From Planctomycetota bacterium (GTDB lineage Bacteria; Planctomycetota; B15-G4), in NCBI GenBank assembly GCA_021604805.1, contig BQJR01000002.1, positions 332,665 to 396,664 on the forward strand: a stretch of 64,000 nucleotides of DNA, in the 5' to 3' direction. This document shows, piece by piece, positions 60,521-64,000 of this stretch. The translations under genes were made by a program, and so were the position numbers. The first letter of the stretch is position 1; each line of letters starts with the position of its first letter. The notes under the pieces are model-generated. The model made no database searches, had not been told where the DNA came from, and was given only the letters and a program-made list of their open reading frames with translations.

Positions 60521-60551
60521 CGCGGCGCGGCGCCGCGAAAAACGCGCGGCG
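60521..60551 (-). other. Alternative stem-loops directly after bioD
   Basis: On the minus strand CGCCGCG (60551-60545), CGCGGCG (60537-60531) and CGCCGCG (60527-60521) follow one another. The middle segment can pair with either neighbour, giving mutually exclusive 7-bp hairpins. The first has TTTTT in its loop. It may mark the end of the bio operon, but it is not a standard terminator. Confidence 0.4.
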
Positions 60552-61244
60552 TCAGCCGAGCAAGGCCTCGAGCACCTCGTCGATCCAGGACTCGGCGGGT
60601 TCGGGCGGCTCGGCGTGGGGCAACTCGGCCAGGATCGGCGCGTCGACGAGCGCGGGCAGCTCGGCCAGGTTCTCGCGATCCGAGGGCGACACCGGCCCGT
60701 CGACGGCGTTCAGCACCACGCCGATCACGGGCACGTCGGCGGCGCGCGCGGCGGCCACCGAGAGGGCCGTGTGATTGAGCGTGCCGAGCCCCGTGCGCGC
60801 CACGAGCAGCAGCTGCGCGCCGAGTTCGCGGGCGAGGTCGAGGTAGTTGAAGCCCGGCGCGATGGGGACGAGCAGGCCGCCCGCGCCTTCGACAACGAGC
60901 ACGTCGTGTTGCGCGGCGAGTTCGCGCACGTGCGCGACGAGCGCTTGCGTGTCGATGGCCTGCGCTTCCACGCGCGCAGCGGCGCTGGGCGCGGCCGGCA
61001 GCGACAGCGCCCACGGCAAGACTTGCTCGACCGGTTGCGCGCCGCCGGCTGCGGCCGCGAGCAACTCGGCGTCGCTGCCGACGGGGAAGGTGTTCGGATG
61101 CGGGCCGCCGTCGACCCCCGACTCGACGGGCTTGCACACACCGACCTCGCGCCCGCGCATCACCAAGCCTTCGACCAACGCGCAGGCCACGTAGGTTTTC
61201 CCGACGCCGGTGTCGGTGCCGCTCACGAGCAGGATCTGACTCAC
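60552..61244 (-). CDS. bioD: Dethiobiotin synthetase
   Basis: The 230-residue product has the P-loop LVSGTDTGVGKTYVA at the N-terminus, CKPVESG, VVEGAGGLLVPI and a GLGTLNHTALS region, matching BioD. It makes dethiobiotin from DAPA, CO2 and ATP in the cytosol. The start is GTG, overlapping the bioA stop by four bases (GTGA), so translation is coupled. It is the last gene of the bioF-bioA-bioD operon; bioB is not in the window. The length is close to the family norm of about 220-240 residues. Confidence 0.94.
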   Translation of the reverse strand: MSQILLVSGTDTGVGKTYVACALVEGLVMRGREVGVCKPVESGVDGGPHPNTFPVGSDAELLAAAAGGAQPVEQVLPWALSLPAAPSAAARVEAQAIDTQALVAHVRELAAQHDVLVVEGAGGLLVPIAPGFNYLDLARELGAQLLLVARTGLGTLNHTALSVAAARAADVPVIGVVLNAVDGPVSPSDRENLAELPALVDAPILAELPHAEPPEPAESWIDEVLEALLG

Positions 61245-62758
61245 TCGGCGACCGCCACGTCGATCGACTCGAGCGCGACCTTCACCAAGCGCGCGCACTG
61301 CTCCACGCTCATCGTGATCGGCGGCATGCAGATCACGGTGTCGCCCAAGGGCCGCAAGATGACGCCGCGTTGGCGCGCCGCTTCGGTCACGCGGTGCCCC
61401 GTGCGACGCGCGGTGTCGAAGAACAGCGGCGCGTCGCCGGTGCGCGCATCGCGATGCTCGCCTGCGCCGCGGTCTTTCGTGCCACCTTCGCCGCCGCTCG
61501 CTTGATCCGTGCTGCGCTCGCCACCGGTGCGCGCGCGCACCAACTCGATGCCGAACATGCTGCCGTAGCGACGCACCTCGAGCACGTTGGGGTGCTTGTC
61601 GAGCACGGCGAAGCCTTCGGCGAGTTGCGCCTCGATGCGACGCGCGCGGGAGAGGAAGTCGGGGCGCCGACAGAGCTCGAGGCTGGCCAGTGCTGCGGCG
61701 CAGGCCAGGGCATTGCCCGTGAAGGTGTGCCCGTGGAAGAAGCTCTTGTACTCCTCGTAGTTGCCGAGGAAGCACTCGTAGATCGACTCGCTGCAGAGCG
61801 TCGCCGCAAGCGGCAGGTATCCGCCGGAGAGTCCCTTGGCGAGGCACAGCAGGTCGGGCGTCACGCCCTCGCGTTCGCAGGCGAAGAGTCTGCCGGAGCG
61901 ACCGAAGCCGGTGGCGACTTCATCGAGGATCACGAGCAGGCCGGCTGCGCGGCAGCGTTCGACGACCGCGCGCGTGAAGCCGTCGGGGTAGACGCGCAGG
62001 CCCGACGCACCCTGCGCGCCCGGTTCCATGATCAGGGCGGCGAACTCGTCGCCCCGTTCGGCGAGCAGCGTGTCGAGCGCGGCGAGGCAACGCGGCATGT
62101 CGGCGGCGCGCAACGCGGCGCTGTGTCCGGCCGGCACGTTCACTTGCTCGGTGTGGAACAACAGCGGGCTGAAGATCTCGTGGAAGAGGTCGATGCCGCC
62201 CACCGACACCGCGCCGAGCGTGTCGCCGTGGTACGCGTTCTGCATGCACAGGAAGCGCGTGCGTTGCGTGCCCTTCGGGTCGGCCTGACGCCGCGCTTGG
62301 AAGGCCATCTTGACCGCGATCTCCACCGCACTCGAACCGCTGTCGGAGTAGAACACGCGAGACAGGCCGGTGGGCGCGACGTCGAGCAGTTGCTCCGCGA
62401 GCAACACGGCGGGCTCGCCGCCGAGTCCGAGCAAGGTGCTGTGCGCCACGCGGCCGAGTTGCGCCTGCACGGCCGCGTCGATCTCGGGCACGCGATGACC
62501 GTGCAACGCGCACCACAGCGAGGACACGCCGTCGAGGTAGCGGCGCCCGTCGGCGTCGATCAACTCGCAACCTTCGGCGGCCACGATCACGGGGAAGTCT
62601 TCGGTGTCCCACCCGCGTTGCTGCGTGAACGGGTGCCACATCACGCGCCGGTCGAGCGCTTGGAGTTCCGCGTTGCTGCGCCCGCTGAGCGACGGCGCAG
62701 CGCCTTGCGCCGGCGTGGAATGCGCGGCGGTTGCAGGTTGCGTGTGGGTGTCACTCAT
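61241..62758 (-). CDS. bioA: Adenosylmethionine-8-amino-7-oxononanoate aminotransferase
   Basis: The 505-residue class III aminotransferase has WHPFTQQ, DGVSSLWCALHGH, YSDSGSSAVEIAVKMA, the NAYHGDTLGAVSVGG region, LDEVATGFGRSG, and Lys308 in CLAKGLSGGYLPLAATL. It converts KAPA to DAPA using SAM. It is about 60 residues longer than usual. Part of this is a disordered N-terminus and part is a Gly/Glu/Arg-rich insert at about 410-445 (ERSTDQASGGEGGTKDRG) between GIELVRA and the C-terminal domain. The ATG overlaps the bioF stop (ATGA). Confidence 0.94.
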   Translation of the reverse strand: MSDTHTQPATAAHSTPAQGAAPSLSGRSNAELQALDRRVMWHPFTQQRGWDTEDFPVIVAAEGCELIDADGRRYLDGVSSLWCALHGHRVPEIDAAVQAQLGRVAHSTLLGLGGEPAVLLAEQLLDVAPTGLSRVFYSDSGSSAVEIAVKMAFQARRQADPKGTQRTRFLCMQNAYHGDTLGAVSVGGIDLFHEIFSPLLFHTEQVNVPAGHSAALRAADMPRCLAALDTLLAERGDEFAALIMEPGAQGASGLRVYPDGFTRAVVERCRAAGLLVILDEVATGFGRSGRLFACEREGVTPDLLCLAKGLSGGYLPLAATLCSESIYECFLGNYEEYKSFFHGHTFTGNALACAAALASLELCRRPDFLSRARRIEAQLAEGFAVLDKHPNVLEVRRYGSMFGIELVRARTGGERSTDQASGGEGGTKDRGAGEHRDARTGDAPLFFDTARRTGHRVTEAARQRGVILRPLGDTVICMPPITMSVEQCARLVKVALESIDVAVAE

Positions 62759-64000
62759 GCGGGTGTCTCCGCAGATTCGGGATGCGCGGCGAGCGTTTCG
62801 GCCAGCGCGTTGGCAAGCTGCGTGAGCTGCGCGGGTTCGTGATCGGCGCTCACGCTGATGCGCAAGCGGCACGAGCCCTCGGGCACGGTCGGCGGGCGCA
62901 CGGCCGGCACGAACAGGCCGCGTTCGAGCAGCGCGGCCGAGACGTCGAGCGCGCGGGCGGCGGCGCCCAGAACCACGGGAATCACAGGCGCTTCGGGCAA
63001 GCGACTCGCCGGCACGGGGACGCCACGTTCGGCGAGCGCGTCGCGCAAGGCCCGCGCATTCGACTGCGCGCGTTCGACGCGCCACGTCTCGCTGCGCAGC
63101 ACGCGCAAGCCGGCGCGCGCCGCCGCGATCACTGACGGCGGCAGCGCACAGGTGAACACGAACGTGCGCGCGGTCTGCAGCATGAGTTCGCGCACGGGCG
63201 TGTCTAGCAACGCGAAGCCGCCGTAGCTGCCGAGCGCCTTGCCGAGATTGCCGACTTGCGCGGCGACGGCGACCTGGGTCGGTGTGTCGGTTGCGCTCGG
63301 CGCCGCGACAGCTGCCGCGGCGGACACGTTGTTCGCGCTCGTGCCGACGCCCGCCGCCGCGCAGGCGCCGCGACCGCCGGGGCCGAGCACGCCGAGGCCG
63401 TGTGCGTCGTCCACGAGCAAGAGCGCGCCGGCCGACTCGCAGAGCGGCGCGATGCGCGCGAGATCCGCGCCGTCGCCATCCATGGAGTAGAGGCCTTCGA
63501 CGCACACGAGCGTGCGGCGGAAGTTCGATGCGTCGCGCAAGGCGCCTTCGAGCGCGCCGACATCGTCGTGCGGGAGCACGCGCACTTCGGCGCGCGAGAG
63601 GCGGCAGCCGTCGACCGTGCTGGCGTGACTCAATCGGTCGGAGAGGATCAAGTCGCCGGGCCCGGCGAGCGCGCTGATCAGGCCTACGTTCGCGTGGTAA
63701 CCCGACGCGAACACGAGCGCCGAGGGCGCACCGAAGGTCTCGGCGAGTTCATGTTCGAGCGCTTCGACGCTGTCGTCGTGGCCGGCGAGCAGGCGCGCGG
63801 AACCTGAACCGGCGCCGAGTTCATGCGCAGCGCGCGCGGCCGCGTCGCTCAACTCGGGATGACGCGCCAAGCCGAGGTAGTCGCAACTCGCGAAGGACAC
63901 GACCTCGCGTTCGCCGACGCGCACGCGACAGCCGTCGAGCCGCGCGACCGAGCGCAGGCGACGTTCGAGCCCGGCGCGCTCCAAGGCGGCGAGGTCGGCC
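62755..64000 (-). CDS. bioF: 8-amino-7-oxononanoate synthase (5' end outside window)
   Basis: This alpha-oxoamine synthase is coupled to bioA. The core shows SCDYLGLARHPEL, GAGSGSARLLAGH, LVFASGYHANVGL, DDAHGLGVLGPGGRG and the PLP-lysine region NLGKALGSYGG. It condenses pimeloyl thioester with alanine to KAPA. The in-frame TTG at 63984 could start it, but the frame stays open to the edge and the residues before it (ADLAAL) look like native BioF N-terminus, so the gene probably starts beyond 64000. An Ala/Val/Thr-rich insert of about 25 residues (NVSAAAAVAAPSATDTP) precedes the active-site lysine. Confidence 0.93.
   Translation of the reverse strand, partial: ADLAALERAGLERRLRSVARLDGCRVRVGEREVVSFASCDYLGLARHPELSDAAARAAHELGAGSGSARLLAGHDDSVEALEHELAETFGAPSALVFASGYHANVGLISALAGPGDLILSDRLSHASTVDGCRLSRAEVRVLPHDDVGALEGALRDASNFRRTLVCVEGLYSMDGDGADLARIAPLCESAGALLLVDDAHGLGVLGPGGRGACAAAGVGTSANNVSAAAAVAAPSATDTPTQVAVAAQVGNLGKALGSYGGFALLDTPVRELMLQTARTFVFTCALPPSVIAAARAGLRVLRSETWRVERAQSNARALRDALAERGVPVPASRLPEAPVIPVVLGAAARALDVSAALLERGLFVPAVRPPTVPEGSCRLRISVSADHEPAQLTQLANALAETLAAHPESAETPA

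Overview
The window looks like a chromosomal segment of a planctomycete (Planctomycetota). This is inferred from style rather than from a marker gene: the DNA is very GC-rich, several exported proteins are built from FG-GAP repeats with a common C-terminal module, there is a tiny basic bL37-like protein, ProRS is of the archaeal/eukaryal type, and many genes belong to families I cannot name. Genes are tightly packed. Many same-strand neighbours share start and stop codons (ATGA, GTGA, TTGA, TGATG). I saw no insertion sequence, phage, CRISPR array or rRNA.

Layout. 1-3777: a partial gene, a small exported protein and a secreted S9 peptidase. 3780-6985 (minus): tRNA-Gly(GCC), then arginine decarboxylase speA and adenosine deaminase add, with a 4-base overlap. 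7237-10228: an FG-GAP exported protein and an alpha/beta hydrolase. 10338-11926 (minus): a possible TIM-barrel protein coupled to thiD. 11938-13419: a two-PDZ exported protein with a Cys/acid-rich tail. 13577-13783: a 9-bp minisatellite in the only gene-free stretch over 300 bases. 13837-18159 (minus): a ComEA-like helix-hairpin-helix protein, nadC, an anti-sigma-type ATPase, a VanZ-like protein, purB and a hypothetical. 18307-19325 (minus): an unknown pair facing a class V aminotransferase, CPBP protease and gamma-carbonic anhydrase operon. 21995-24720: a LOG-family enzyme, a bL37-like small protein and an exported helical protein. 24799-27427: acyl-CoA dehydrogenase and two coupled membrane proteins. 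27576-32948: three FG-GAP exported proteins, two of them tandem paralogues. 33061-37814: a hypothetical, a ferredoxin with a clear terminator, a homocysteine methyltransferase/MTHFR fusion, a SufT-like protein and a DUF2254 membrane protein. 37864-42788: a two-domain M16 protease, a coiled-coil protein and an ornithine cyclodeaminase-family enzyme. 42866-45366: two tandem paralogues of an unrecognised exported family. 45426-46400: nadA.

46660-53332 looks like an envelope-glycan region. A deacetylase-carbamoyltransferase pair converges on an ICMT-like/GT39/GT2/VTT-protein operon. A lipid-linked sugar could be made by GT2, flipped with help from the VTT protein and transferred by GT39. 53516-59261 carries another exported repeat protein with the common C-terminal module, a CDP-alcohol phosphotransferase with an unusual active-site motif, a Tat-exported amidohydrolase and proS. 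59470-64000 has a chalcone-isomerase-like exported protein and the biotin operon bioF-bioA-bioD, with bioF running off the window.

Two sequence-level themes recur. Genes for exported proteins tend to have a strong Shine-Dalgarno, whereas several cytosolic first genes have none. TANNNT boxes sit upstream of many transcription units, twice only 6-7 nt before the ATG, which suggests leaderless mRNAs. Starts were chosen by family length, Shine-Dalgarno, signal peptide position and neighbour overlap; several are GTG or TTG and are marked as uncertain where they are.
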